From Nansenia antarctica (lineage: Eukaryota > Chordata > Actinopteri > Argentiniformes > Microstomatidae), in contig OZ022342.1 of NCBI GenBank assembly GCA_963989245.1, positions 16,983,581 through 17,047,580 of the forward strand: a DNA stretch of 64,000 bases, written 5' to 3'. The position numbers were made by a program, and so were the translations under genes. This document shows, piece after piece, positions 1 to 12,679 of this stretch. Numbering within the stretch: the first letter of the stretch is position 1; each line of letters begins with the position of its first letter. The notes under the pieces are model-generated. The model made no database searches. It was not told where the DNA came from and was given only the letters and a program-made list of their open reading frames with translations.

Positions 1-628
1 AACTGGAGTTTTACATTTTATCTCACACACACACACTAATGGAAACAAGAATGCTGCAGGTTGTATTGCATTTTGTTTATTTCCTATGTTTTTCTGTCAT
101 GCTTTTTCATTCAGTAACAGTTTTCTGATTTGCTTAACAATTGCAACAAGCAATCACAATATCAGATGTTTCAAGAACTGAGCGGGGCATTACTTTGTGC
201 ACACAATAACAACTAGGAACCCCTTCAAAGATACAGTACATGACTGTGAAAAAGATTGCCCAAAATACATCTATAGTTTGATAATTGTATTTTATGGTCT
301 GGAATGTACTCAATGACAGAAAGATAGACAGATAGTAGTCATGGCAGAGGATTGAACATTTGTTTGTTTTTCGCAGAAACAGTATTCTGGAATTAATTCA
401 TGTGTTTTAAAGTCAATTCTAAAAAAGCAAGTATGCTACAAATAAAAAAACTTGACTTATACCAGTGCACTGTATGAATGATACAGTGCATCCTTTGAAA
501 TAAAAAATGGAACAGAATCCCCTAAAAATAAAGGTAAAAAACAGTAAAATCACCACAAAGAAACAACTTCATATACTTTAACATCAACGACCACACAAAT
601 AGAGCCGAGCTCTCTCCCACCCCCCTCC
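1..628 (-). other. 3' UTR of slc3a2 (putative)
   Basis: This AT-rich stretch follows the slc3a2 stop codon and has no convincing ORF on either strand. On the minus strand an AATAAA-type signal is present at 76-81 (read as TTTATT on plus), so the transcript may end near the window edge. The extent of the UTR is inferred. Confidence 0.5.
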
Positions 629-3600
629 CTAGGGTGAGTAGGGGAACTGCAGCAGGACAGCCTGCCGTGCGCCCACCTCCAGAGCTGAGAGGGTAACACT
701 GCTGTCGGCCAGCACTGCACTGTCGGTGCTCACCCGGACCACAGCCTCAGCAGGTAGGTCAGCGTGCTCTAGCTTTAGGGTGACCGCATCGCTGTCCCAG
801 TTGAAGACAGCCACATAGCGCTCACTCTGGTCCCACAGACGAAGGTAGGCCAGGGCAGAGGCAGAGCTGAAGATGGGGATGTATTCCCCATGCTGGAGGG
901 AACGCTCCTTTCCTCGCAGGTCACTGAGCGTTTTGAAGAAGTTGCGACTGGAGAGCCTCTGGTCCCTCTCGTCCTGAGAATGGAGGAAAAAATGTTTATA
1001 CAAATAAATAGAATTCCTCTGCTTTTCCAATATTTTCCCTGTGAGCACTAGCAACTTCTGTTTTTCATCTGCTGGCAAAATTAATGAATGTGTGTGTGCT
1101 CATTAGCATCCCACTTACCTTCAGAGTCCCATTTATCTCCTCAGACTCCGAGGAGTCCCACAGCATCTTAGGGAACTTTGTGTCCTGTTAAGACAGATAC
1201 AAGCAATACATCAGATATCCATCAAAGGCAATAACTGATCTTGTGACTGATTAATTAAATTAAGAAATTAAACCTATACATCTCAAAAAGCCGATCTAGT
1301 ATCATCTTACTTGCAAATAAAGAATGAAGCCTTACAACTATGGGACATAATTTGTTCAAACCCCTGCTCACCTCATCTTCAAGGGCAATCTCATCTCCAT
1401 AGTTAAACACTGGGGTTCCAGGCAGTGTGAGCAAGAGAAGCTGGTTAAAGTTGACCATGGTTGACCCCACCAGTGAGGCCAAATGGCCCTCCATCCTGTC
1501 CCCTATGTTCCAGGCCAGCTGGGTCTGAATGTGGTTGGCTAACAGCTGCTGGACCACCTGAGCCCGATCTATGCCGTTCATACTAGCAGGCCTCAGCACC
1601 CCAGACAGGAGCAGATCTACTCCAGTGGAGTTCAGTAGTCCGGAGACCTCATCAGCTGAGGCTTTTTCAGTCACTCCAATCAGAACCCTGGGCAAAGAAA
1701 CACACATGAATTTAAATTCAAAAATAATGTATAATAATGTCCAATACCAAATAGGTAGCCATTGTAATGAAATCATGATGCAACTTTCCACTCAGAAGCT
1801 CTATGAAAAGAGTGAGGCAGTAATTCAAAACCATTAGAGGGCCCTACACTGCTATAAGCAGGGGTGCACATAACTGGTGCGCCAGTGCGCATGCGTCGCC
1901 AAAATGCATGCTGAGCGGCAAATCAGCCGCATGAAGGCGCTCTTGCGCACCAACAGCTCTTTTTTTTTTTTTTTGTGGAAAAGTTGATTTCAGTGTTTAC
2001 AGAACAGAGCAGTGCTTAAAGAGATGTCCGTTTATATCAGTGTGTTTAAAGAACAGACATTCAGTTAGTGCTTAAAGAGATGTCAGTTTATTTCAGTGTG
2101 TTTAAAGAACAGACATTCAGTTAGTGCTTAAAGAGATGTCAGTTGATTTCATTGTGTTTAAAGGAGTCGGACAGACTTTCATTCTTAAAGAGCAGTCATT
2201 TGATTTTGCATTTGTTTCTTTTGTTTTGCACACAATAATTTGGTCGTTCATCTTTATTTATGAATAAATGTCGTTTTGCTAATAATATATCCATGTATCC
2301 CTTTTTTATCCATCCTGTGGGACGGGTCGTGACTCGCGAGCTCGGGGAGCACCAAGCAGCATCCCTAGGTGCTCCTCTGAGCACTGGCCCCAAAAAGTTA
2401 TGTGCACCCCTGGCTATAAGCCATTGTGAGGGGAAAGGAAATGTGACAACACACAAACCCACTAATAATCCACCAGGTGGCGTACAAGCATAGCAGTTCA
2501 CTTTCCTCAAACATACTGGTACCCAAGGCCAGTGTGAAACATATCATTGGGAGCAAAGGACAGAATGTTTTTTGGGCACTCACCTCTCCTTGTCCTCAGT
2601 CCCATTCTGGACAATGGCTCGAATATCAGCCCAAAGCGACGGAACCACACTGGCCACTCTCTCAACTCCAGACAGTTGTATCCCATCCACCCCTTGGTTC
2701 AGCCAGAACACGAGGGCAGACTGAACGAAACACGTTTCAAACATCATTCAACACATCTCACAATTCAATGGATTCTTATTTAAAAAGCTGAAGCTCACTA
2801 CTAGGAGAGGTAATGGGAATACGCTGTCTATGTGATAACAGACACACGCCATAAACACTTACCTTGAGTCTCTCAGCAACATTTGTGACGCTGACGTTAG
2901 AGAACCACGGCCCGCTTCCACGATAATTTGGAGTCAGATCCAAGACCACATTGATGCCTGCAAGAGAACCATGAGAGAATTACTCCACATGAACTACACC
3001 AGGCTACTAAATGGGTATTCAGTCCATACATGAACAGCATTATTTTATTTATTATTACTACATTATATTGTTGATTGTTGTTGAACGAGGAGCAAGATCT
3101 CAAAACATTTCACTACATCAATTACGCCTGTATGCAATGTACGTGAGAAATACAATTTGTATTGATTTTCTTCTCAGTAGTTCATTACCAATGGGCAGTT
3201 CTGAGAATAACTTGTATAAAAAGGGTGTTACAGTACACAAACAGGCAAGACTCACTCTTCTTGTGTGCGGCTTGTATGAGGCCTTTGAACTGTTCCAGAT
3301 TGCCAGCTTCAGAGGAGATCTGCTCAAAGTTCAGGCTCACAGGCTCGTCTTTTGGGGCATGATGGATGGGTCCCACCACCAGACCCTTCACCTTCAGCTG
3401 ACCCAGACTGTCAATTTTCTGCTCCAAACCTGTCACACAATTAGAAATGGTCTTATTAAAATGTACCATACATGGATAATGAGAGCTATGAATAGAGAGT
3501 AAGAATAAAGAGTTCCTCTTAGTTTCAAATGTGATCAGTTTGATTTTGTTGCGAAATTACCAGAATATTGTCCACAAAAAAAGCCAGTGTGTACTTCTTG

Positions 3601-4738
3601 AGTGACTAATGACCCTATAGTAAAACTTGCCAAACCAGTCAGCTAATTGGAAAGAGGGGGAGGGATGGAGATTGGGGACAGAGGAAACAGGTTTTTGCTG
3701 GGTCAGCAGGCCGTTTCAGTGGCCCACTCCACTCCCCCAAGCTGAGTCATGAGAGTGGTGTGTGCATAATGTGACCTCAATCCAGTGTCAACAGACATGT
3801 GTTTAAGTACTGAAGCAGATGTCCTCTAGAAACTCATGTCCTGCCACCTGAACTCAACTAATCAACACCATGTCAGACACAGACACACCAGCAGCAACTG
3901 AAAACCAATTTCTGTGTTTCCACTGAGAATTAGCATAATGATTAGGGAATATATTATAGTCCTGCAACTCAAATCATCCCAAATAATTTGCTAAATTAAT
4001 ATACAGTCCTTACCTTTAAGGTTGTGGGACTCACTGAAAACTTCCACATCTCCTATTTGGTACAGAGCTCCGTAATTCCACCAGTTCATCGCAGGGAGTT
4101 CTTTGCAGCGAGGAGCTTGAACAATAATGGCGACAGCTCCTGCCAGCATCCCCAGCCAGCCGAGCCAGAACAGAACCAGGAGGGCCCAGCGGGTCCGAAC
4201 CCACCTTAAAAAGGTAAAGGGATTAGACATGAAGGCATTTGACATGGGCCTATCATATGGGCCTAAATGTTAAATTCATTTCCATTACCACATTCTGGGC
4301 CTTAAACAATAATAAATACATTTGCTGTTTTTGTTTTATTTGGGTTTTCTGTGTTTTTTTGTTTGTTTTGCCCAGATTGTGATGTGGGTATTAATGTGTG
4401 TCTGTCTTTCCTGATGGATGTTGTATTGTCCTAATCTCAAGAAAAATAATAAAAATATTTGAGAAAAAAACAACAACATAATTGCGTTTCTATTCTTACC
4501 CTGGTGTACCGGCGACTTTGAGGAGTTCCTCTTTAGACAGGCCGGTGAATGTAGTCTGTGATTCCTCAGGGATCTTCACCTTCACGCTGCCGTTCTGCTC
4601 CACCGCGGAGGGAGACCCGGCTCCTGCCTCTCCGTTCGCCGCCTCCGCAGGGCCCGTCATGGGCTGCTTCTCCTGGTCCTGCTCCATCTCGTTCAGCTCC
4701 ACGTCCTTCAGGTCCACATCGGCACCGTCCTTACTCAT
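629..4738 (-). CDS. slc3a2: 4F2 cell-surface antigen heavy chain (CD98hc)
   Basis: This is the type II membrane glycoprotein that pairs by disulfide with SLC7 light chains and brings the amino-acid exchanger to the plasma membrane. Coding exons on the minus strand are 4500-4738, 4014-4204, 3256-3429, 2863-2957, 2584-2720, 1372-1687, 1119-1184 and 629-973. Every junction is GT-AG, the phases match, and they total 520 codons plus stop (human about 529 for the short form). Residues 1-80 are an acidic cytosolic tail. The single transmembrane segment is about 86-109, followed by APRC with Cys113 in the position of the light-chain disulfide. The extracellular part is the amylase-like GH13 fold (LDLTPNYRG, LPGTPVFNYGDE), which lacks catalytic function in this family. 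The last exon carries the beta-sandwich C domain ending FPYSP. The start is the first Met, in a CpG-containing region. Several NxS/T sites occur in the ectodomain. Identity is secure; an a/b paralogue assignment was not attempted. Confidence 0.95.
1859..2412. mobile_element. Non-autonomous hAT MITE with perfect TIRs and TSD
   Basis: A 554-bp element lies in the slc3a2 intron between the exons at 1372-1687 and 2584-2720. Its ends are perfect 16-bp inverted repeats (CAGGGGTGCACATAAC at 1859-1874 and its complement at 2397-2412). The flanks are a perfect 8-bp direct repeat, gctataag, at 1851-1858 and 2413-2420. Eight-bp duplications and CAGGG ends are hallmarks of hAT transposons. It encodes no transposase. 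An internal block (about 1985-2160) repeats a unit of about 60 bp roughly three times. Confidence 0.92.
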
Positions 4739-5521
4739 CGTGTCGCTGATTGAGTCAAACTTCCTTTATACATGTACAAAAAATAAATGTGGATGAATAA
4801 AAATGACTTGGTTTCACGTCGCTGCTTCCGTAATCTTGTCGTAGGCCGTAGAAACGGATATACGTAAATTTGGTGCAATATTGCATCACCCGTCTGGGCA
4901 CATGGCAAAGTTAAGACAACGTTCAATGAATAACCGATCCTTACAATAATGGATGGAATTAATTCCCAATCGGATGAGAAACATGAGAAACAAAATATTC
5001 CTTAATGCTGACTTTATAATAGCTAATTTAATCAAAATGGCATTAAAACAACAAGGCAAGGTCTGTCCACTAATAAATCAGCATTTTAGTTGTTTCCTTT
5101 AGTTGTTATCCATCAGTGGATACACTGATATTGTTGGATATAAGGATACAGTACATAGCCTCTATATAGGTTTATAGCCTATGTCGACCTTGTAGCTACT
5201 GTGCGTGGATAGACAGCTACTGTGCGTGGCTCAAAACCGGATCAGTCCAGTTTTATATTAGTATATTACAACAAGCACAACGAGCTAATGTTTTTCAAAT
5301 TAATATCATAATAGTGCGCGAGTCATAAACATTTTTGTTAGCATAAACATAGTTGTTGGCTACAATTAGTTCTATACAATAATATGCCTAGCTAGTCCAG
5401 TTTTACAATAAAGACCAAAAGTCACGCCCCAAAAAACAGCACCCAACCCAATGTAATGAAAAACATGGATCTACATTTGCGACAATCGTCAATGTAATGC
5501 AATGCAGCATAGATAATCTAC
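4739..5521. other. slc3a2 upstream region
   Basis: The first 150 bases upstream of the slc3a2 start are comparatively CpG-rich and should contain its 5' UTR and promoter, but no TATA box or other decisive element was recognised. The rest is AT-rich non-coding sequence. Confidence 0.35.
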
Positions 5522-5690
5522 CTGACAAATATAAGATGTGTAAATCGTTTTCAACGCGCTCTCTTGTTATCCCCTGTTGATGAAGAAAATGTCCAACCTC
5601 CTCAGCATCTGTGATGGGGTCGTTTATATTACCGCACCACCCCTCACGGTCCATATGACCGCCCCGTTTTAAGGAGGAGCCAGCTATCAT
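5522..5690 (-). other. Exon-like ORF with a donor site, unidentified
   Basis: A minus-strand ORF starts at ATG 5690 and stays open to a good splice donor (CAG|GTAGAT, exon end 5522). The encoded peptide of about 56 residues (including ITDAEEVGHFLHQQG) has ordinary soluble-protein composition and is not a simple repeat. I do not recognise it. It could be a first exon of an unknown or alternative slc3a2 transcript, or chance. Confidence 0.25.
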
Positions 5691-7399
5691 ACACGTTGTA
5701 TGATCAAAACTAACCCTTTGACCTTTCAGTTCTTCATGACATAAACAAATTCGATTATGCTATTATAGTATTACCTGATAGTTATTCGACGTGCATTGCA
5801 AGGTTTTGGAATTTCGGATGTTTCATCTTAATAGCAGGATGTCCACCTTAACCAGTCCCCCGCCAGACGGCCGCCCCCCCTTTTCATGTTCTGAGTTGCC
5901 AAGAAATGTCAACAACAAATTCAGGATTGGGGTACACAGCTTTTATGTTCTCCCTGGATCCCATAGTTACTTTGGGATATTGGCTCATTTTGAATCAAGT
6001 AAATTATGAGTGACCTTCCCTAAACTTGTTTTCCTATGTTTATAGCCACATTGGCTGGTCGTGGTGTCAGTCCATCCTACAACATCTTTAACAGATATTC
6101 AGGTCTCATCAATGCCACATCATGTTTGTTCCCAATTCATTTTGTCACACTTTGACCTGCTTAATGGTGAAATAGATGAGTGGATGAGGATGTTTGCTTG
6201 CTACTTCCACTGTTTCTTTAGCAAACGCAGTCTTGCAACCTTTTACAGAGAAACACTATCCCAACATCTCTGCAAACATTTAACCTTAGAGAGACAAAGA
6301 AGGAATTTGTTTAAGTGATAGGCCTAGGATACAGTTAATGATCAAGTAATGACTTTCTAGACAGCGCTAGCCAATCCACGAAACCAAAACGGTGTTATCC
6401 CCGGGCCCTCACCATCACTGCAGTGATGAAGTGTAATATAACAATTAATCACAACCTGTGATTCGCTTTTAGGGCCAGAGATTCAATATCCCTTTGATAG
6501 GGCAGTGGAACAACTGTGAGAGGTTAATACAGGAGACTTTGACCTATTTTCTTATTTTAGTACAAGAGTGTATAAACTTGGGACATTCTAAATTAGAACA
6601 TTCCCTTCTAACACGATGAGACATGATAGCCAAACAGTCTGTGCCGAATCAAGGTCAACAATATTACGATCACCTCTATTCCCAACATAAAAAACACTGA
6701 CACTGCCAAGTTCTGGGGTTTGTAAAGAGAGACCTACCCTACTACCTACTACTTAATCACAACAACGTCAGGCATAATCCTCACACATGAAGCATTATAA
6801 GAATGGTATACTTGATGGTCCTTGATCAATAGCCATCAGGTATGCAAATAGATACCATTCAAACATTGAGTCATTGAGTTCATGTTGTTGGAATGGAAGT
6901 GGTGCAGGAAAACATGAGCAGCACAGTGGGCCATGAAATCTGATCCTGGGAGAGAGGAACAAGGGTGAAACGTGGTGTACTAGTAGTGAGAAACCATGTG
7001 TGTGTTGGCCACTGTAGATATACTTGCCACTGTAGATATACTTAGTGTAGTGTACATTAAAATCTACTGGTCGACAGGCTTTTTTCAGAAATAAAACACT
7101 CAACAAAAACAGGCCCCTCATAAGGCCATGCTCCTCCTTCTGGAGTGCCGTAGGCAAAAGAGTATCTGGTATCATGTCAACATGACAAGCCCTGCTGCAC
7201 GTTGTGTGCCTTGGTCGCCTCTGAAAACACGTGTTGGAGAATAGCAAACTGGGGGGGGGGGGGGGGGGGATAAACAGTATAATAACAATGAAAGAACAAT
7301 CATTTCCTGTCTATAAAGGACTTAACTGACTGATGAGATCAGTATGGAATATAATGAGTACTCAGTGATAAAAATCAAGAGAGGTGTTAGGGGCTTTGA

Positions 7400-7402
<3 letters not shown>

Positions 7403-7480
<78 letters not shown>
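7403..7480. repeat. (CA)n microsatellite
   Basis: An almost uninterrupted CA dinucleotide tract of about 77 bp, visible directly. Confidence 0.97.
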
Positions 7481-7482
<2 letters not shown>

Positions 7483-7555
7483 AATCCCCAAATAACAGAT
7501 GACCCATTTCATGAAATGAATGTCCCTGAAACAAGTCATTAAAATCCAGCAACTG

Positions 7556-7655
7556 AATGAATGAATGAATGAATGAATGGTCTTTATTGTCATTGATATA
7601 GTACAGGTACCAAACAACGAAATTTGGGAGGGGGGGCTCCCCTGGTGCTAGGAAA
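7556..7655 (+). repeat. Dispersed repeat, copy 1
   Basis: A (TGAA)n run is followed by a segment containing TCTTTATTGTCATTG, a GTACC motif and GGGGGGCTCCCCTGGTGCTA. An inverted copy of the same module occurs at about 32288-32382, so it is interspersed. It probably represents the 3' end of a retroelement with a tetranucleotide tail, but the family is not identified. Confidence 0.7.
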
Positions 7656-8541
7656 GAAAAAAAAACTAAAAAAACAAGAAGGGAAAAGAGCTGGTTTACA
7701 TAAATAAAGGCTATGTACACTATCCACTATACTATACTGTACAGATAAAACACTGTGCTGTACTCTATGCTATGCTATACCTATTCTAACATTTCCTATT
7801 TCTCTGCAACCTTATGTACCCTAGGGTTGTCATATTGCACATAGTGTTATTGTAACTGTTGCCATTTGTGTTGAATTCCAAAATGTTCACTATTGCACAG
7901 ATTTCTTTTTGCAGGCAGCTATTTTTAATCTGTACTCAAGATTAACATCGCAGTTGTCACCTACTTTACTCCCTCCCCTGTTTAACTGCCCCCTTTTCCA
8001 TTTCAGTATGTTAAATACTTGGGCAACCACCCTCTCAACAAAGAGAGAAGAGAGCACATCTTCAGTTGTCTATAGTAATAGAACAGAAATATGTAACCAT
8101 ATATATACAACACTTCTATCTGTTGTATAGGTGACAAAGGAGAGGTGTGTGTTTTACTGTCTGGATTTACTAATCTATCATGTTTTGCATACATATGTGT
8201 GTGTATGATATGTTTGCTAACTATTCTTTGCATACAGAGATAAAAGTGCACCTCCATCCTAGACTCACAGTGTCAAAGCTTCTGAATTGAATTTACCCCA
8301 CCGCAACCGCAACCGCAAAAGTAGGAGCTATGAATTTATCTCCTTCAGTTGTTCATGTCTCTGCTGCAGAACGGATATTAATGTCTGTGACATTCCCCCC
8401 CCAGGTCTCCAGGGTGTAGTTTAGGGCCAATTTAGCTGTGATAAACCCTTCTACCATATAATTCAATGAATTCGTATTTATATTATAATAGTTGTGCTAG
8501 TGGAGCCCACTCTGTGACCCTCTCACTACTTCTCTAATCAG

Positions 8542-8542
<1 letters not shown>

Positions 8543-8605
<63 letters not shown>

Positions 8606-8619
8606 GCACACGCGCACAC

Positions 8620-8687
<68 letters not shown>

Positions 8688-8690
8688 GCG

Positions 8691-8783
<93 letters not shown>
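8543..8783. repeat. (CA)n with embedded (CG)n tract
   Basis: About 240 bp of CA repeats are interrupted by an alternating CG run at about 8672-8691. Alternating purine-pyrimidine of this length is a candidate Z-DNA former. Spurious Cys-Val ORFs on the minus strand are translation artefacts. Confidence 0.97.
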
Positions 8784-8786
<3 letters not shown>

Positions 8787-9119
8787 AATGCTAAGCATGG
8801 ATTTCTGAACTGGATTACTTTGTCAGGGCTAGGGGGAAACTATGCTGATTACAGGGTGAGAAGATTAGATTCGTTTTTGTACTCTGAGAGCTCATTCAAG
8901 TGACCATATGAAAAATCCAAGTGACCATATGAACAAAACCTGGCAACAAACTACAGATACAGGAGAAGTCAATGAATGTGGCACATAGGGGCAACTAAAT
9001 TCGAACTCACACTCACCCTTTTTTCAATCAAAGTCAACTCATGTTTTGCTATCTGGTCAGAGGGTTATAGAGGGTTGCTTATAGCGCCCTCATGTGGCAA
9101 CTTGTTTAATCTCGGTGGG

Positions 9120-9194
<75 letters not shown>
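9120..9194. repeat. (CT)n microsatellite
   Basis: A near-perfect polypurine/polypyrimidine dinucleotide tract of about 75 bp, 390 bp upstream of the tmem179b start. Confidence 0.97.
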
Positions 9195-9580
9195 AAAACA
9201 AAACAAAACTTCTGATCCATAATATCTATACAGAAAAGAGATATAGGCCTAATCATTCAGAAACACGTGTATAGGGTCTGCATCATTATCATTATGGCAG
9301 ACACAAATAATGAAGCAACTTCATTATACCTCGGGCAAAACACAATAGCCTAGTCATAGAAGGAATGCCATTAGGCCTACGATGTTATCAATTTGATAAA
9401 AATGCATTCTCTATCCATTAAGTCGGTTTAGGGGTTTCAAATTATCAAAATGCTTGAATGGGAACATTGTAAACTGACAGACACCATAAGGTCTATACAC
9501 ACGCAAGCAAAACGCACAAACATTTCTGTAAACACGGGGTAAGCTAGATGGATCTATGACGGATGGTAGAGGTGTTCGTG

Positions 9581-12500
9581 ATGGCAATGCCATGGCTGCT
9601 CGTTTTGGAGATCGTTTTGTACGCCGGTTGTTTTACCTGTGGAATAATCGCTGCTGCATCGCTGACGATCACTCAGGTAGTAATTGTGTGGTGTTGCTAA
9701 TGTTGCAAATGTTATGCTCATCAGCAAAAAAATAATCATTAATACTTATTGCCATGCGCCAAGCCTTTTAATGTCGTTCCTGGTCTGTAGTCTGTACTTT
9801 ATTATACATGTCAACTAAGCTGTACTTTATCCAATAGTTTCATTTAGGCTTATAGGCTACTCATCTTATGTTTTAGTTATCTTTATTAGATAATTGCTTT
9901 ATTAGCTTCTCAGAATAAGCGACATAAAACCAACCCAAAATGTTGGGCAGCAGATAAACATCATGTGATATGCATTTATCTCAACTTGATTACTTTCACC
10001 ATCACAATATCTTTGTTGACATCATGGCCATAAGCGCTTGGCCCCCCACTTTAAAATCAGGGGGGCAGAAGTGTTTTTGTGCCCCACATTTGTTTTACCA
10101 GATAACCCAACATCGCCTGTTAACTAATTTAATATTAGGTGAACAGGAGTGTTAGCAGATATAATAAATCGCAGTTGGTGTTTTATAAATTAGTTACAAC
10201 ATCCCAAATTAATATTACAGTTTTGGACCCTACCTGTCGTTGTAGACATTACCAGAAAGCAATGTAATGCACGGTCTGTATTCAGCGAACAATAAAGAGC
10301 ATTTCTAATGGTGAACCAGAGCAACCCTAATTAAAACTCCAAACGGTAAAAGCCCTCTTGAGCACATGTTACATGTTACTGTGATTCAGAGCTAGTGAGA
10401 GTTAGCATGATTCTAAGAAAATTTGCCACACATGCTAATTCTGCCTGCATGACTCTGTGACAACGGTAACGGTATCATGCTATACTTGAGACTGTATAGT
10501 GTACGTTTGTATAGGTATAGGTGTATCATCAGGGAGTTTTGCAAGCACAAACTATGTTATAAATGGAATTAAACATTTTCTCTTGCATTCCATTGCTAGT
10601 TCAATTAGGCTCCAGTTTGCATCCTTATCCAGTCTAGGAGACACAATAGGCCTGTGTTTGACAGACAGCCTCTGTGCAGTTGCACATTAAGGGATGTTAA
10701 TTTGAGAGCGTGTGTATATCTCACCACAGATGAGCAGCTCTCCTGCTGTACAGTAGCTCCATTGCAATAATGACAAAGATGATGATCATGATAAGCTGAC
10801 ACAGTTGTCCATGTTGTATTGTTGTGTTACTCTGAATGCCTCTCTGTTGGTGTGTTTAAGGGACACTTTGCAGGGCAGTGCATTTTGTATGGGACTGTTC
10901 AATACAATGCATCTGGTCCAAACCTGTTCCTGGAGAGTCATAGCAACCCCAACCTCTGCTACTTTGTGTCAGCCATCTCTATCTGTGTGTCCATCTACTG
11001 CTTCTCCCTCACCCTCTATTGGATTTACACCAGTTGCATGGAGGAGGAAGTCAAGAGGTGAGAGGTCACTGGTCTTGTCGTTGTGACATATAGGGCCGGT
11101 TTCACAGACAAAGGCTTAAGCCTAGTCCTGGACTAAATCACACTTTCAATGTAAAATCTCCATTGAAGATGCTTTTTAGTCCAGGACTAGGCTTAAGCCT
11201 TGTCTGTGAAACCGGCCCATTGAGTATCACAAGATGACAGAAATTGTCCAGTAGCATTTGGAATCTATTGTAAGCCTTATGGACAAAGCCATACTGGATA
11301 TAGAGAGAACAGTGAAAGAGATTTATTTTCAAGAAGCTGTAATGTCTTGCCTCTAACTATTGGTCGTTTTGTCAGTTTCACTCTGTCTGCTATTATCTGC
11401 AAAATAGTGTTGCAACCCCTTCTATTTCCCTTTAGAAACACAAGCTATAAACTTTGCACTGGTGCAAACTTGGCAGATTCAACTTTATTGTCATAGCAGA
11501 GGACAAGTACAATACAACAAAATGCAGTTTAGCATCCAACCAGAAGTGCAAATAGTGATATAAGGGCATTATATAAATAGAACAAGAGGTAGGGATAGGT
11601 AATTATGTAATATACAGTATGTGCAGAGGTAGTATTGTAAACATCAGTATAGTTTAGAGGTATATACAGTTATGGGCAATATACAGTTATAAACTATGTA
11701 CAGTGAGGTAGTTTATGTACAGTATCTAATGTGCAGAAGTATAAAAGAAGCTATGTCAGGAGACATGTGCAATGTGCAATATACAGTAGTACAAAGGTAT
11801 GTAATGTAAACATCAGTAGTGCAAAGGTTATAGAGTGATCACATTAACCAGGGATGACCAACAAGTATTGTTGATTTTGTTTGTTTCCTGTCTTTTAACC
11901 TACATACTGCACACTCCAGGACAAGAGTGTGGCTGAATGCGACTCTGGTTGTGTGTGGGATGCTGCTGTTCTTTCTGGCGGTGTCGGGATGTATTCTGAG
12001 AATTGGGAGGGACCGCCTCTGTTTGTCTGCCCTACACAACGTCCCCTCCATAACCAGGTGAGATGCAGATGGCTACCATTAGCTGCCATTAACTTACATG
12101 TTCTGACCCATATCATATTTCTGTGCACAGACTGCCCTAGTATCTAATACTGTGTGACGGTTTGATGTTGTGTCATCTGCAGTACTCATTTCATTTCAGT
12201 TGTGAAGAAGCAGAGAATCAAACCTGGGTCAGCCCTGATACTGGGAATCAATTCTACAGATACTTGTACAGTGCAGAGGTCTGTCCTTTCACAGTGTTTA
12301 TTTGCACACAAAAATACATTACAAAACAGTGAAAGAATAAAATAAAACACAATTACTATGTAGTGTGTATGAGTGTCAGTCAAATGTTATAATAGGCCTT
12401 GATCTCTCACTGTTATTTCCCAAATTGAAACAAAAATATGAAATTGTGTTTCTTATTTCTCCTTTCTTCTCCTCCCCGGTCTTTCCCAGAAGTCTGCGTG

Positions 12501-12624
12501 GGTGAACTTCTTCTTCTGGGTGCTGATTGTGGTGGTAGTGCTTGTCCAGAGGCACCAGGGGTCAGAGTCAGGGTCAGAATGGAATATGTCTGAGACGGAG
12601 CCTTTCTTCCATCGCCCTGTCTGA
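9581..12624 (+). CDS. tmem179b: Transmembrane protein 179B
   Basis: A four-pass membrane protein of the TMEM179 family, whose molecular role is not established. Coding exons are 9581-9676, 10861-11057, 11920-12057, 12200-12278 and 12490-12624. All introns are GT-AG with consistent phases (0, 2, 2, 0), giving 214 codons plus stop, close to the human length of about 219. TM1 lies in the first exon (LLVLEIVLYAGCFTCG). The second exon has the family-typical GQCILYG segment with an NAS sequon and TM2 (SAISICVSIYCFSLTLYWIY). TM3 lies in the third exon (LLFFLAVSGCILRIG). The fourth exon gives an extracellular loop with an NQT sequon, and TM4 (FFFWVLIVVVVLVQ) precedes a short acidic tail ending FFHRPV. 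The start ATG precedes a hydrophobic segment; a second Met two codons later is an alternative. Adjacent slc3a2 agrees with human 11q12.3 synteny. Confidence 0.93.
11093..11218. mobile_element. Palindromic MITE, copy 1
   Basis: The 126-bp sequence starts GGGCCGGTTTCACAGACA and ends with its complement. The arms (GGCTTAAGCCTAGTCC and complement) pair over most of the length. It lies in tmem179b intron 2. A second copy is at 52584-52714 and a decayed one at about 59205-59292. The superfamily is not assigned; a clear target duplication was not seen. Confidence 0.85.
11470..11840. repeat. Degenerate short-motif repeat in tmem179b intron 2
   Basis: A TTTATTGTCATAG module, similar to the repeat at 7556-7655, is followed by about 330 bp in which variants of TATACAGTTATG and GTGCAGAGGTA recur irregularly. 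It is probably a decayed retroelement tail or tandem array. Confidence 0.45.
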
Positions 12625-12652
12625 TCCTATGGTGACCTCACCATTAGTCCAA

Positions 12653-12658
12653 AATAAA
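12653..12658 (+). terminator. tmem179b poly(A) signal
   Basis: AATAAA occurs 29 bp after the tmem179b stop codon, the first canonical hexamer on the coding strand. It implies a very short 3' UTR. Confidence 0.65.
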
Positions 12659-12679
12659 CCGCTGTGTGTCTTTGCATCT

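Larger units (their letters stand above)
5700..9580. other. Intergenic region between slc3a2 and tmem179b
   Basis: No supported gene is seen in this stretch. It contains several microsatellites and one dispersed repeat, listed separately. A few short ORFs (for example 6061-6318 plus) show no recognisable domain. I looked for box C/D snoRNAs because SNHG1 lies beside SLC3A2 in human and found no convincing candidate. Confidence 0.6.

Noticed and set aside
8534..8798. Long Cys-Val ORFs on the minus strand.
   Set aside because: They are translations of the (CA)n repeat with no start context, splice sites or non-repeat content.
5700..9580. Possible SNHG1-like snoRNA host gene next to slc3a2, by analogy with human.
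   Set aside because: A few TGATGA boxes occur (for example near 5577 and 6425) but none is followed at suitable distance by a CTGA box with flanking terminal pairing.
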